This document shows positions 1-7,436 of a stretch of DNA of 64,000 bases, one piece after another. Each line of letters starts with the position of its first letter. The first letter of the stretch is position 1. Location of the stretch: positions 1-64,000 of the forward strand of contig NZ_QAGM01000007.1 in assembly GCF_003049725.1 (NCBI RefSeq), in the 5' to 3' direction. The notes beneath the pieces were generated by a model. It saw nothing but the letters and a program-made list of their open reading frames with translations, had not been told where the DNA came from and searched no databases. Position numbers and translations under genes: made by a program. The stretch is from Oceanimonas marisflavi. GTDB taxonomy: Bacteria > Pseudomonadota > Gammaproteobacteria > Enterobacterales > Aeromonadaceae.

Positions 1-2
1 TG

Positions 3-233
3 ATTGCGCAGGTCGCCACGCTGATGCTGTGGCTGGTGGGATTCGAAGCGGAGCACCAAGGATGGCACCGGCGCTACCAAGCCAATACGGCGCAACGCCG
101 GGTGCTGTCCTTTTTGACCTTGGGCAAACAAATGTTGTTTCATGAACCCCGGCGAGTAACGGGCTCGCTCCTGGAGCGAGCCCTGGCACGACTGAGCCGG
201 CTTTATGTACTCTCATTGGGTGTTTCGGCATGA
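3..233 (+). CDS. IS4-like transposase, C-terminal end (partial)
   Basis: The reading frame is open from the left edge of the window and stops at 231-233, giving 76 residues. A stretch reading LMLWLVGFEAEHQGWH and the basic tail resemble the extreme C-terminus of IS4-family transposases. The DDE catalytic residues would lie upstream, outside the window, so the family call rests on a short segment. The element's right end should lie shortly after the stop, perhaps near 240-260, but I cannot fix an inverted repeat without the left end. Whether the copy is intact cannot be judged here. Confidence 0.5.
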   Translation: MAQVATLMLWLVGFEAEHQGWHRRYQANTAQRRVLSFLTLGKQMLFHEPRRVTGSLLERALARLSRLYVLSLGVSA

Positions 234-313
234 TCCCAAAAAACTGGGGAGCCCTCAGCGCGAAGGCGGGAGTCCAGGGCAAATGGCTCCGGTGCTAACG
301 GCAACATCCAGAC

Positions 314-345
314 AAAAAAGCGAAGCCAGGCGGCTTCGCTTTTTT
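314..345 (-). terminator. Rho-independent terminator of the argO-like gene
   Basis: A perfect 9-bp stem (AGCGAAGCC / GGCTTCGCT) with a 4-nt loop is flanked by an A-run and a T-run, so it can end transcription on either strand. It overlaps the last two bases of the exporter gene on the minus strand and also faces the transposase tail on the plus strand. Confidence 0.85.
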
Positions 346-946
346 ACACCCCCAGCACCAGGGTTACCGCAATGGTGGTCATCATGACCCCCACCACAAA
401 CTCCAGCACCTTCCAGGCCCGGGGCCGCTGAAACACCGGAGCCAGCACGCGGGCGCCGTAGCCCAGACTGAAAAAGAACACCATGGAGGCACAGATGGCC
501 CCAAGCGCAAATATTCCCTGAGCCTGATATTGAGTGGAAACGGAGCCCAGCAACACCACCGTATCCAGATAGACATGAGGGTTCAGCCAGGTAAAGGCCA
601 GACAGATGGCCACGGTTTTCAGCAGCGACTGCCGGGTTTCGCCCGAAGCCGTCATGGCATGGGTGGTACTGAAGGCCGATTTAAAACTCAGAAAGGCATA
701 TACCGCCAGAAAGGCCGCCCCGCCATAGCGGGCAAGGGTCTCAATGGCCGGAAACTGCTGCACAATGGCCCCAAAGCCCGCCACGCCCAGCGAGATCAGC
801 ACCGCATCGGACAGGGCGCACACCGCACACACCACAAACACATGGTGGCGTTTAATACCCTGTTTCAGTACAAAGGCGTTCTGGGAGCCAATGGCCAGGA
901 TCAGAGAAAAGCTCAAAGCAAAGCCGGAGAGAAAGGTGGACATCAA
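344..946 (-). CDS. argO: LysE/ArgO-family amino-acid exporter
   Basis: This is a 200-residue protein with about six hydrophobic segments, the usual size for LysE/ArgO exporters. The family signature GSQNAFVLKQGI lies at residues 20-31 just after the first membrane helix. Characterised members export L-arginine or L-lysine and toxic analogues across the inner membrane, often under a LysR-type regulator such as ArgP. No regulator gene is adjacent here. Two consecutive Met codons begin the frame, so translation may start at 946 or 943. The family is clear; arginine versus lysine specificity is inferred. The gene ends in a strong hairpin terminator. Confidence 0.85.
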   Translation of the reverse strand: MMSTFLSGFALSFSLILAIGSQNAFVLKQGIKRHHVFVVCAVCALSDAVLISLGVAGFGAIVQQFPAIETLARYGGAAFLAVYAFLSFKSAFSTTHAMTASGETRQSLLKTVAICLAFTWLNPHVYLDTVVLLGSVSTQYQAQGIFALGAICASMVFFFSLGYGARVLAPVFQRPRAWKVLEFVVGVMMTTIAVTLVLGV

Positions 947-1023
947 ATAACAGCGCTCTGTGCAGGAGTAAACCGCTAATGGTACAGGCAGGTGCAGTTG
1001 GAATGTAGCCTTATGGCTGTTTA

Positions 1024-1335
1024 TTAACTCCTATGAGGATTTGTTTGTGCCTGAAACTCTTCAGACAGTTCCGCCACCAGCTTATCATCTGCCAGCCCTC
1101 TGGATCGCATGGCCAGCAGCTGTAACCGGGCCTGGGAGCGGCTGTGGCCATCAAATATCTCTGACACTTCCTCATCACGCTTATTCATCAGATCAAACAG
1201 TGCCAAATAGCGCTGATGTGCCCGCTCATCCTGATGAGTGATCACTTGCTCACACTCGCTCAGTATTTGAGTGCAGAATCTATCCAGAGCCTGCTCTTTA
1301 ATCACTCTAAATTTCTTCCAGTCACTTTCTTTCAT
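1024..1335 (-). CDS. Conserved hypothetical protein, 103 residues
   Basis: This is a small, soluble, charged and probably all-helical protein with no signal peptide or membrane segment. It starts MKESDWKKF and contains a central FDGHSRSQA segment. I recall similar unassigned proteins in other gammaproteobacteria but know no function. It lies 42 nt downstream of the GFA gene on the same strand. The two may be cotranscribed as part of a run of small accessory genes between 1.0 and 3.0 kb. Confidence 0.6.
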   Translation of the reverse strand: MKESDWKKFRVIKEQALDRFCTQILSECEQVITHQDERAHQRYLALFDLMNKRDEEVSEIFDGHSRSQARLQLLAMRSRGLADDKLVAELSEEFQAQTNPHRS

Positions 1336-1377
1336 TAATAAAAACCTTGTAAAACCAAGAGTGATGATGAGCTTAGC

Positions 1378-1779
1378 TCAAACTGGCATCTTCTTGAACA
1401 CCGGCACTCCATCTGACTTTTTGCTCCAATTCATCTGGCGGCAGGTAAAAATACGTGCCGCGGGCAACAGGGAAACCTCAGTGTCCAGGCTCCCAGCCGG
1501 CACCACCAGCAAGCCGGCAACCTGAGTGTTTGGCAAGGCCGAGCCGCAATGCTTGCAGAAGCATTTGCTGTGGCGAGTGCCGGGAAGCGTGAAAGACGCC
1601 ACCGCATTCACGCCCGACGTCCAGCTCAGCCTGGCCGATTGGGAGAACAGGTTAGCCCCATGGGCCGATCCCGTGTCTTTTTGACAGCGCCGGCAATAAC
1701 ACAGATAAAAGCTGTCGAACTCGCCTTTGACTTCAAAACGCACAGTGCCACACAGGCAAGAACCGGAATATATCGTCAT
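1378..1779 (-). CDS. GFA-family zinc protein (Gfa/CENP-V fold)
   Basis: This 133-residue protein has the cysteine pattern of the GFA family: CxCG at residues 8-11, CxCxxC at 27-32 and a late FCKHCGS motif near residue 95. These residues bind one structural and one catalytic zinc ion in characterised members. The family was named for a proposed role in forming S-hydroxymethylglutathione from formaldehyde and glutathione, but most members have no proven substrate. The length is typical and the frame intact. It lies between a broken antitoxin gene and a hypothetical gene, and neither indicates a pathway. Confidence 0.85.
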   Translation of the reverse strand: MTIYSGSCLCGTVRFEVKGEFDSFYLCYCRRCQKDTGSAHGANLFSQSARLSWTSGVNAVASFTLPGTRHSKCFCKHCGSALPNTQVAGLLVVPAGSLDTEVSLLPAARIFTCRQMNWSKKSDGVPVFKKMPV

Positions 1780-1847
1780 AACCGCTCCTTTCTGGACTGT
1801 AAAGTTTCCGGCTTAGCAAACGCTGGCTGCAGCAGTTTCGTTAGTTC

Positions 1848-2073
1848 TCAGCCAGTGGTATGGCCTGCCCGATACTGTGCTATTGAGCGCTCAAGGTGCC
1901 TGTCATTTTCGAAAGAGCACAGCAGATACACCGTTTCCATCAGGCTGTTGTAATACTCAAGCGACATCTTCAGAGTTTTTACGAGTAATAATGGTCACAT
2001 CGGCGTCATTAACAACGTCACCCAGCACCGCTTTCAGGCGGTTACTGACTTCGGTAAAAGATACAATTTTCAT
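1848..2073 (-). pseudogene. Frameshifted Phd/YefM-type antitoxin relic
   Basis: Translation from the ATG at 2073 gives 38 residues (MKIVSFTEVSNRLKAVLGDV onward, through TIITRKNSEDVA) and then stops at 1957. A second frame starting MSLEYYNSLMETVYLL (1967 to 1848, 39 residues) supplies the expected second half of a YefM/Phd antitoxin. The usual link between the halves (a Val-Val-Met-Ser type segment) is missing, so the gene has lost bases near 1965. The tail is also short for the family, and no YoeB/RelE toxin follows. The start is 18 nt downstream of the GGCT gene. It is a decayed antitoxin, unless a frameshifted product still works. Confidence 0.75.
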
Positions 2074-2091
2074 GACGGCTCCATTATCACA

Positions 2092-2583
2092 TCATTGGTA
2101 AAGCCCGGTCTCCCGCCGGTGGCGCTCCCGATTTGAATCTTCAATTGCCGCAACCGCACCCAGCGCCCTGAGATAGTCGGCCGGCAGACCATGCTCCTCG
2201 GCGCCGTGCAGCACATGGGCCTTGTACCATGAAAACGGCATCAGGCCGGCATCGATATGGGTGGCGACATAACACACCGCCGCCAGTTCGGCTCCTGACA
2301 GTGTTATCACCCGTACCGGCTTTTCAGCATAACCGGCACCCAGCCCTTCCACCCGATCCAGCCAGGGCTTCTCCGCCGGCGAAATATCATACACTACACC
2401 GTAAACAAGGTCGCTCGGCTGCCCGGTGCTGACAATATCGCACTTGCCCGAGCCGTCCTGGCCGACCTTGTGAAACATCAGCCGGTACCGGCTGAGCTGG
2501 GCCACCGCAATCACTCTAGAGGAAGGCACCCGAGCGCGCATGCGGGCAAGAGATAGATTGGAGCCGTAAGCGAAATAGAGCAT
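2092..2583 (-). CDS. Gamma-glutamylcyclotransferase-family protein (AIG2-like)
   Basis: This 163-residue protein begins MLYFAYGSNLS, the glycine-rich substrate loop of the GGCT/AIG2 fold. It also has a DRVEG segment holding the acidic residue that acts as general base in the family. Members cyclise gamma-glutamyl peptides or amines to 5-oxoproline, but substrates of bacterial homologues are mostly unknown. The length and complete fold support an active cytoplasmic enzyme. The VOC gene lies 23 nt upstream on the same strand and the antitoxin relic follows, so the three may share a transcript. Confidence 0.85.
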   Translation of the reverse strand: MLYFAYGSNLSLARMRARVPSSRVIAVAQLSRYRLMFHKVGQDGSGKCDIVSTGQPSDLVYGVVYDISPAEKPWLDRVEGLGAGYAEKPVRVITLSGAELAAVCYVATHIDAGLMPFSWYKAHVLHGAEEHGLPADYLRALGAVAAIEDSNRERHRRETGLYQ

Positions 2584-2606
2584 GGGTTTATCTGATATGA
2601 CCGCGT

Positions 2607-2981
2607 CTAAGACCAGGACGCGGCATCCTGGCAGACCAGGTGAATGATGGATGCCGGGCTCGATATCCAGAACGCCTGCATACCCTCTGGCAGCGGCTCA
2701 ATCTCGTCACGGCGCACCACGCCCGCCGCGTTAAGCTGCTGTGCGGCACCGTCAATATCATCGGTGACCACTTCAAGCCAGGTTTCGGCCTGGCTCAGCC
2801 CCGGAACGGAATCGAGCCAGAGATTGTTGGTGCCAAACTGAAAGCCCACGGCAGGTGCCTGCTCCGTTATTTCCCGAAAACCGAGAACATCACGATAGAA
2901 GCGCACCGTTTCATCGTACAAGTGAGGCGGTATCTTAAGCGCGATATTGCGGCCGGCCGTAAACTTCACTTTTTTGCTCAT
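2607..2981 (-). CDS. VOC-superfamily protein (glyoxalase/bleomycin-resistance fold)
   Basis: This 124-residue, single-domain protein has the paired beta-alpha-beta-beta-beta modules of the vicinal oxygen chelate superfamily. Visible family features are HLYDETVRFYRDVLGF in the first module and HLVCQD at the C-terminus, the latter giving a likely metal ligand. Members include dioxygenases, glyoxalase I and antibiotic-binding proteins, and sequence alone does not choose between them. The gene overlaps nothing and is followed closely by the GGCT gene on the same strand. Confidence 0.8.
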   Translation of the reverse strand: MSKKVKFTAGRNIALKIPPHLYDETVRFYRDVLGFREITEQAPAVGFQFGTNNLWLDSVPGLSQAETWLEVVTDDIDGAAQQLNAAGVVRRDEIEPLPEGMQAFWISSPASIIHLVCQDAASWS

Positions 2982-3012
2982 ACGAACCTCCGAGTGGCTG
3001 ACGCTGCATTAA

Positions 3013-3190
3013 CTATACGCTTCTGGGAGCGAACATGATGATCGCCATTCCCAGCAAGGCGACTGATACCCCCACCAGATCCCATAAGGTGGGGCGAATG
3101 CCGTCCACTGCCCACAACCAAAGTATCGCCACAAAAATATAGACACCGCCATAAGCGGCATAGACCCTGCCCGCCGCCGTTGGGTTTAGC
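3013..3190 (-). pseudogene. ynfA: 5'-truncated ynfA (UPF0060 membrane protein) remnant
   Basis: The last 58 codons read [18 protein letters not shown] and continue with hydrophobic helices ending in MFAPRSV, matching the C-terminal half of YnfA. The N-terminal two helices are absent. Upstream of about 3190 the frame runs into a palindromic intergenic repeat (around 3205-3235) rather than YnfA sequence. An ATG at 3255 lies within that repeat-derived stretch and is unlikely to be a real start. YnfA proteins are about 108 residues and small-multidrug-resistance-like, so this copy should be inactive. Confidence 0.75.
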
Positions 3191-3420
3191 GGTGTTTGTG
3201 GAATGGGCTCCCGCCTTCGCGGGAGCGACGAATGAAAGTGCGGGAGTGATAGCAAGCAGACAACTCTGTAGTATCACGAAGCAGCAGCGGGGATTGCCGG
3301 AGCTGACCGTCACATGCCAGGGATGGCATGTGCCGAGCGACCCAGGGAGGGGCTGGAAGCGTGTCAGCGGAGCGCAACCACGCTGCTGCTTCGCATTGCG
3401 TTCGCTGATGTTCCGGGCAA
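3191..3420. repeat. Intergenic repeat region that replaces the ynfA 5' end
   Basis: No credible gene is seen here. Positions 3205-3235 contain a short palindrome (GGGCTCCCGCCTTCGCGGGAGC), a member of the same repeat group found near 7400 and 21290. The remainder (GGGATGGCATGTGCCGAGCG and neighbouring text) resembles intergenic repeat sequence and has no coding potential I recognise. Confidence 0.5.
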
Positions 3421-3449
3421 AAAAAACCGCTGCCGAAGCAGCGGTTTTT
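3421..3449 (-). terminator. Rho-independent terminator of fusA
   Basis: A perfect 12-bp inverted repeat (AAAAACCGCTGC / GCAGCGGTTTTT) with a CGAA tetraloop lies 27 nt after the fusA stop. The T-run follows the stem on the minus strand, as expected for this gene. Confidence 0.9.
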
Positions 3450-3475
3450 ATCGAAGTATTCGGGGTTAGCCGAAC

Positions 3476-5569
3476 TTACTTCTTGGCTTCGGCGGCCTTG
3501 CGCTCTTTCACCTGAGCTACCACTTTCTCGGACACGTTGGCCGGGCAGGCAGCGTAGTGAGAGAATTCCATGGAGAACTGGCCGCGGCCAGAAGTCATGG
3601 TACGCAGAGAGCCGATGTAACCGAACATTTCGGACAGGGGTACGTCAGCCTTGATGCGCACGCCGGTCACGCCCGCGTTCTGATCCTTGATCATGCCGCG
3701 ACGACGGTTCAGGTCACCGATAACGTCACCCACGTGATCTTCCGGAGTGAACACGTCAACCTTCATGATCGGCTCCAGCAGCTGGGGCTGAGCTTTCGGC
3801 AGAGACTGACGGAAGGCGCCCTTGGCGGCGATTTCGAACGCGATGGCGGAGGAGTCAACCGCGTGGTAGGCACCGTCGGTCAGTTCGAACTCGATGTCCA
3901 GTACCGGGAAGCCAGCGATCGGGCCGGTCTTCATCATGCTGGCAACACCCTTTTCGATGGCGGGCCAGAATTCCTTCGGTACGTTACCACCCACTACGGA
4001 AGACTTGAACACCAGACCGGTGTTGGCTTCGCCCGGACGGATGATGTAGTCGATCTTACCGTACTGACCGGAACCACCAGACTGCTTCTTGTGGGTGTAG
4101 CTGTCTTCAACCTGAGCGGTGATGGTTTCGCGGTAGGCTACCTGCGGCTCACCTACAATCAGCTCAACGCCGTAGGTACGCTTCAGAATGTCTACCTTGA
4201 TGTCCAGGTGCAGTTCGCCCATGCCTTTCAGGATGGTTTCACCGGAATCTTCGTCGGTTTCTACGCGGAAAGACGGATCTTCGGCAACCATTTTACCGAT
4301 GGCCACGCCCATCTTCTCGGAACCGCCCTTGTCCTTCGGCGCAACGGCAATGGAGATTACCGGCTCGGGGAACACCATGGCTTCCAGGGTGCAGGGGTGC
4401 TTGACATCACACAGGGTGTGACCGGTCTGCACGTTCTTCATACCGATGATGGCGATGATGTCACCAGCCTGGGCAGAGTCCAGCTCGGTACGCTCGTCGG
4501 CCTGCATTTCTACCATGCGGCCTACGCGCTCGGTCTTGCCGGTGGCGCTGTTGAGGATGGTGTCACCCTTCTTGATGCGGCCGGAGTAGATACGTACGAA
4601 GGTCAGGGCGCCGAAACGGTCGTCCATGATCTTGAACGCCAGCGCTTTCAGCGGGGCGTCGGCGTCTACGATGGCGTGCTCGCCGGTCTCGTTGCCTTCT
4701 TCGTCGGTCAGCGGCTGCGGATCAACTTCGGTCGGGCTCGGCAGGTAGTCGTTCACGGCGTCCAGCACCAGCTGCATGCCCTTGTTCTTGAACGCGGAAC
4801 CACAGTAGGCCGGGAAGATGGCCATGGTGCGGGTACCCTTACGGATACAACGCTTGATGTCTTCGATGGAGGGCTCTTCACCTTCCATGTAGGCTTCCAT
4901 CAGGTCGTCGTCTTGTTCAACGGCGCTTTCTACCAGCTGCTCACGGTATTCTTCAACCATGTCAACCATGTCGGCCGGCACGTCTTCGATGGTGTAGTTT
5001 TCGGCATCACCGGAGTCGTCCCAGATATAGGCCTTGCGGGTCAGCAGGTCAACCACACCCTTGAACTCGTCTTCACGGCCGATGGGCAGAACCATTACTA
5101 CCGGGTTGGCAGCCAGTACGTCGCGGGTCTGCTGAACTACGCGCAGGAAGTCGGCGCCCAGACGGTCCAGCTTGTTCACGAAGATGATACGGGCAACGCC
5201 GGATTCGTTGGCATAGCGCCAGTTGGTTTCGGACTGGGGCTCAACACCGCCGGAACCACAGAATACGCCGATACCGCCATCCAGTACTTTCAGTGAACGG
5301 TATACTTCAACGGTGAAGTCAACGTGTCCGGGAGTGTCGATAACGTTGAAACGGTGACCTTTCCAGAAGCAGCTAACAGCAGCAGACTGGATGGTAATAC
5401 CCCGCTCGGCTTCCTGCTCCATGAAGTCGGTGGTGGACTCACCGTCGTGGGTCTCGCCCGCCTTGTGGATTTTACCGGTCAGCTTGAGGATACGTTCGGT
5501 TGTGGTGGTCTTGCCCGCGTCAACGTGAGCAAAAATACCGATGTTTCTGTAATGTGATAAATCAGACAT
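3476..5569 (-). CDS. fusA: Elongation factor G, second (EF-G2) type
   Basis: This 697-residue translational GTPase catalyses ribosomal translocation and, with RRF, ribosome recycling. The P-loop AHVDAGKT is at residues 14-21, DTPGH and NKLD follow, and all five EF-G domains are present. The text is closest to the second EF-G of Vibrio and relatives ([36 protein letters not shown]) rather than to the str-operon EF-G. It stands alone, with no rpsL, rpsG or tuf beside it and its own terminator. This supports a dedicated paralogue, so a str-operon copy is expected elsewhere. Which step it performs in this organism is not shown by sequence. Confidence 0.93.
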   Translation of the reverse strand: MSDLSHYRNIGIFAHVDAGKTTTTERILKLTGKIHKAGETHDGESTTDFMEQEAERGITIQSAAVSCFWKGHRFNVIDTPGHVDFTVEVYRSLKVLDGGIGVFCGSGGVEPQSETNWRYANESGVARIIFVNKLDRLGADFLRVVQQTRDVLAANPVVMVLPIGREDEFKGVVDLLTRKAYIWDDSGDAENYTIEDVPADMVDMVEEYREQLVESAVEQDDDLMEAYMEGEEPSIEDIKRCIRKGTRTMAIFPAYCGSAFKNKGMQLVLDAVNDYLPSPTEVDPQPLTDEEGNETGEHAIVDADAPLKALAFKIMDDRFGALTFVRIYSGRIKKGDTILNSATGKTERVGRMVEMQADERTELDSAQAGDIIAIIGMKNVQTGHTLCDVKHPCTLEAMVFPEPVISIAVAPKDKGGSEKMGVAIGKMVAEDPSFRVETDEDSGETILKGMGELHLDIKVDILKRTYGVELIVGEPQVAYRETITAQVEDSYTHKKQSGGSGQYGKIDYIIRPGEANTGLVFKSSVVGGNVPKEFWPAIEKGVASMMKTGPIAGFPVLDIEFELTDGAYHAVDSSAIAFEIAAKGAFRQSLPKAQPQLLEPIMKVDVFTPEDHVGDVIGDLNRRRGMIKDQNAGVTGVRIKADVPLSEMFGYIGSLRTMTSGRGQFSMEFSHYAACPANVSEKVVAQVKERKAAEAKK

Positions 5570-5808
5570 GATGCAACTTTATATGGTTGATTAAAGAAGT
5601 AGACGGAGCATGCGAAGAGTACCAGCACACCGCACCTCAGATTTCGAGGCGCACATTATGCAGTAGAACCCAGCCGCGCGCAAATGGCCCGAGCGGGTTT
5701 GCGTGCACTTTTTGTGCAGAACCGGCTCAACGCCCCGGCTCCGTATTTTCTGCCGTCTTTCACGGCCGGACCGCCCCCTTGATTCCGGCATGCAGTCCGG
5801 TAGCCTGC
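5570..5808. other. Intergenic region upstream of fusA
   Basis: This 239-nt region holds the fusA leader and promoter zone and the end of the small membrane gene. I see no coding sequence, RNA gene or convincing -35/-10 pair. Confidence 0.4.
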
Positions 5809-5904
5809 TCAGATACCGCCGTTGGCCACCTTATAGTATACCCAGCCAAACAGGCCGGCGAAGATAATCACGGTCAGCAACACCTTTAGCCAGATAAATT
5901 TCAC
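5809..5904 (-). CDS. Small single-pass membrane protein, 31 residues
   Basis: A GTG codon at 5904 follows AGGAG at a 5-nt spacing. It opens a 31-residue frame: three or four N-terminal residues, one long hydrophobic helix (about residues 5-26, LKVLLTVIIFAGLFGWVYY) and a short tail. It lies 64 nt downstream of the 414-residue membrane protein on the same strand. I know no named family. The good ribosome site and the clean transmembrane profile support a real gene, perhaps a small partner of the upstream membrane protein. That partnership is inferred only from position. Confidence 0.6.
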   Translation of the reverse strand: MKFIWLKVLLTVIIFAGLFGWVYYKVANGGI

Positions 5905-5968
5905 GTTGGTCTCCTGTGGAGCCGGGAGGCCCCTTCCGCAGGGCATGATTGTGACATTGCCCAGACGG

Positions 5969-7213
5969 TTATGCCAGCCCGGGCAGCGCCGCCAGCACAA
6001 AAATGGCCACCACCACCAACGCCGACATGGCCGCCGCATAGCCCAGATTCCAGCGCATAATGCGGAACGAGTCCAGCCCGTAACGGCCCTGAAACGCCAG
6101 GTTAATGCCCGACAGCGGCCCGGTGGAAGTGCCCACCGCCCAGGACGACAAAAACACCAGCGCCAGCAGGGTATGGTCGGGCTCAAGGGGCATCAGCACC
6201 GCCCCTGCCAGCGAGATACAGATAATGGGATGAATACCGAGCAACGACAGCACTACCGTGGCCGAATAGGTCACACTGGCCTCCACCGGGCCAAAGTGCG
6301 TCAGTGGCAGGCTGCCGCCCAGGGTGGAAAACAGGGTTTCCAGGCCATAGCCCAGCACCCCGGCGGCCAGAAACAGCGCCAGCTCGTTGCCCATTTGCGG
6401 CAGCCGGCCACTCACCAGCCCGGCCACCACCGCCAGCGGTCGTTGCCGCTTTACCGTGAGAATGGCCAGGGTCAGCGCCGGTGCCATCAGGGTGATCACC
6501 GCCAGAATGGAGAGCGCCGGCTTCAGCTCATGCAGTGTCAGCACCGCCGCCGCCAGCAAACCCGGCAGCAGCAGGCTGCACAGTGCCAGGGGCATGCTCA
6601 CCAGCCACAGGGTCGCCAGCCGGGCATCGGGGGCCACGCTCAGCGACACCGCCATGGCGACAAAAAACGGCGACCAGAAGGCGGCGGCGGTAAAGCCGCG
6701 GATCAGCACCAGCGCCTGCTCCCGGGTCACACTACCGCGCCGGGACAGACGATCGCCGATAATAAACACCGACGACAAATTGATCACAGAGCCAAACAAA
6801 TGCACCGCCGCCAGGGTGGACGCCAGCGCCCGCTTGCCTTTGGGCGAACGCTCGTCGTCTTCGGTTTGTGGCCGGCTCACCAGGCTTAAAAAGCTGACCG
6901 CCACCAGCATGGACAACAAGCCGCTGTTGCCCGCCACCAGCCGCTGCGGATCCACCTCGGCCCCCTGCCCTGCGCTCCAGACCAGGCAGCCGCCCCCCAC
7001 CAGCAACAACACCAGCGCCTGGGTGCGGTTGCGTTTGGCCAGCCCCGGCCACAGCAGCGCCGCCGCACACCAGTACGCCAGCCCCGCCCAGTGCGGCGCA
7101 ATCCCCAGCCCCAGCAGACCGGCGGCAATCATCGCCATGGCCGCCAGGATCAGGCCTCCGGCCAGTTGCCGGCGCAAAGACAGGGGAAACAGCGAATACA
7201 GGGTGGCGAGCAA
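5969..7213 (-). CDS. Polytopic inner-membrane protein, transporter-like, unassigned
   Basis: This is a 414-residue protein made almost entirely of hydrophobic helices, roughly ten to twelve, with one longer polar loop near residues 112-130 (SRPQTEDDERSPKGKR). Toward the C-terminus, SSWAVGTSTGPLSGINLAFQ sits in a broken helix, the kind of glycine/serine-rich re-entrant motif common in ion-coupled carriers. I cannot place it in a named family, so no substrate is proposed. The gene is complete and is followed by the 31-residue membrane gene. Upstream lies a repeat-rich gap without an obvious regulator. Confidence 0.7.
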   Translation of the reverse strand: MLATLYSLFPLSLRRQLAGGLILAAMAMIAAGLLGLGIAPHWAGLAYWCAAALLWPGLAKRNRTQALVLLLVGGGCLVWSAGQGAEVDPQRLVAGNSGLLSMLVAVSFLSLVSRPQTEDDERSPKGKRALASTLAAVHLFGSVINLSSVFIIGDRLSRRGSVTREQALVLIRGFTAAAFWSPFFVAMAVSLSVAPDARLATLWLVSMPLALCSLLLPGLLAAAVLTLHELKPALSILAVITLMAPALTLAILTVKRQRPLAVVAGLVSGRLPQMGNELALFLAAGVLGYGLETLFSTLGGSLPLTHFGPVEASVTYSATVVLSLLGIHPIICISLAGAVLMPLEPDHTLLALVFLSSWAVGTSTGPLSGINLAFQGRYGLDSFRIMRWNLGYAAAMSALVVVAIFVLAALPGLA

Positions 7214-7436
7214 GGCAGGCTCCGGGATAACGACGGTAAAGGCGGATGATAACCATAAACACCGCGAGCTGTAAGGCTGTAGGTTGTGATGAGCGAAGCG
7301 AATCCCAACAATGCAGGCGCCTGTGACATGCCGTCATTTCCGCGCAGGCGGAAATCCAGGAGCCCGACGCCGGCCTGTAGCACTGCGCCGGGCCACACAT
7401 GGTCCCCCGCCTTCGCGGGGGCGCTTTCTGAAAGCC
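7214..7436. repeat. Palindromic intergenic repeats
   Basis: Two repeat types lie side by side. At 7270-7305 is a GTAGGTTGTGATGAGCG-type element. At 7330-7425 is an element with CGTCATTTCCGCGCAGGCGG and CCCCCGCCTTCGCGGGGGC arms. Close copies occur at 21223-21310, and the first type recurs at 27227, 35705 and 50895. No gene is seen in the gap. Confidence 0.7.

Noticed and set aside
1336..2606. Integron cassette array with attC sites
   Set aside because: The gene content is suggestive, but most gaps are 20-45 nt and I see no paired core sites (RYYYAAC/GTTRRRY) of the usual length.
3013..3255. Intact 80-residue gene starting at 3255
   Set aside because: The first 22 codons come from an intergenic repeat and the remainder is only the C-terminal half of YnfA, so I call it a truncated pseudogene.
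3557..5296. 579-codon open frame opposite fusA
   Set aside because: It is an antisense by-product of GC-rich third positions in fusA; it has no ribosome site, no recognisable domain and lies fully inside a certain gene.
5906..6889. Open frames opposite the 414-residue membrane protein
   Set aside because: The predicted products are strings of Gln, Arg and His with low complexity, typical of antisense frames of membrane protein genes.
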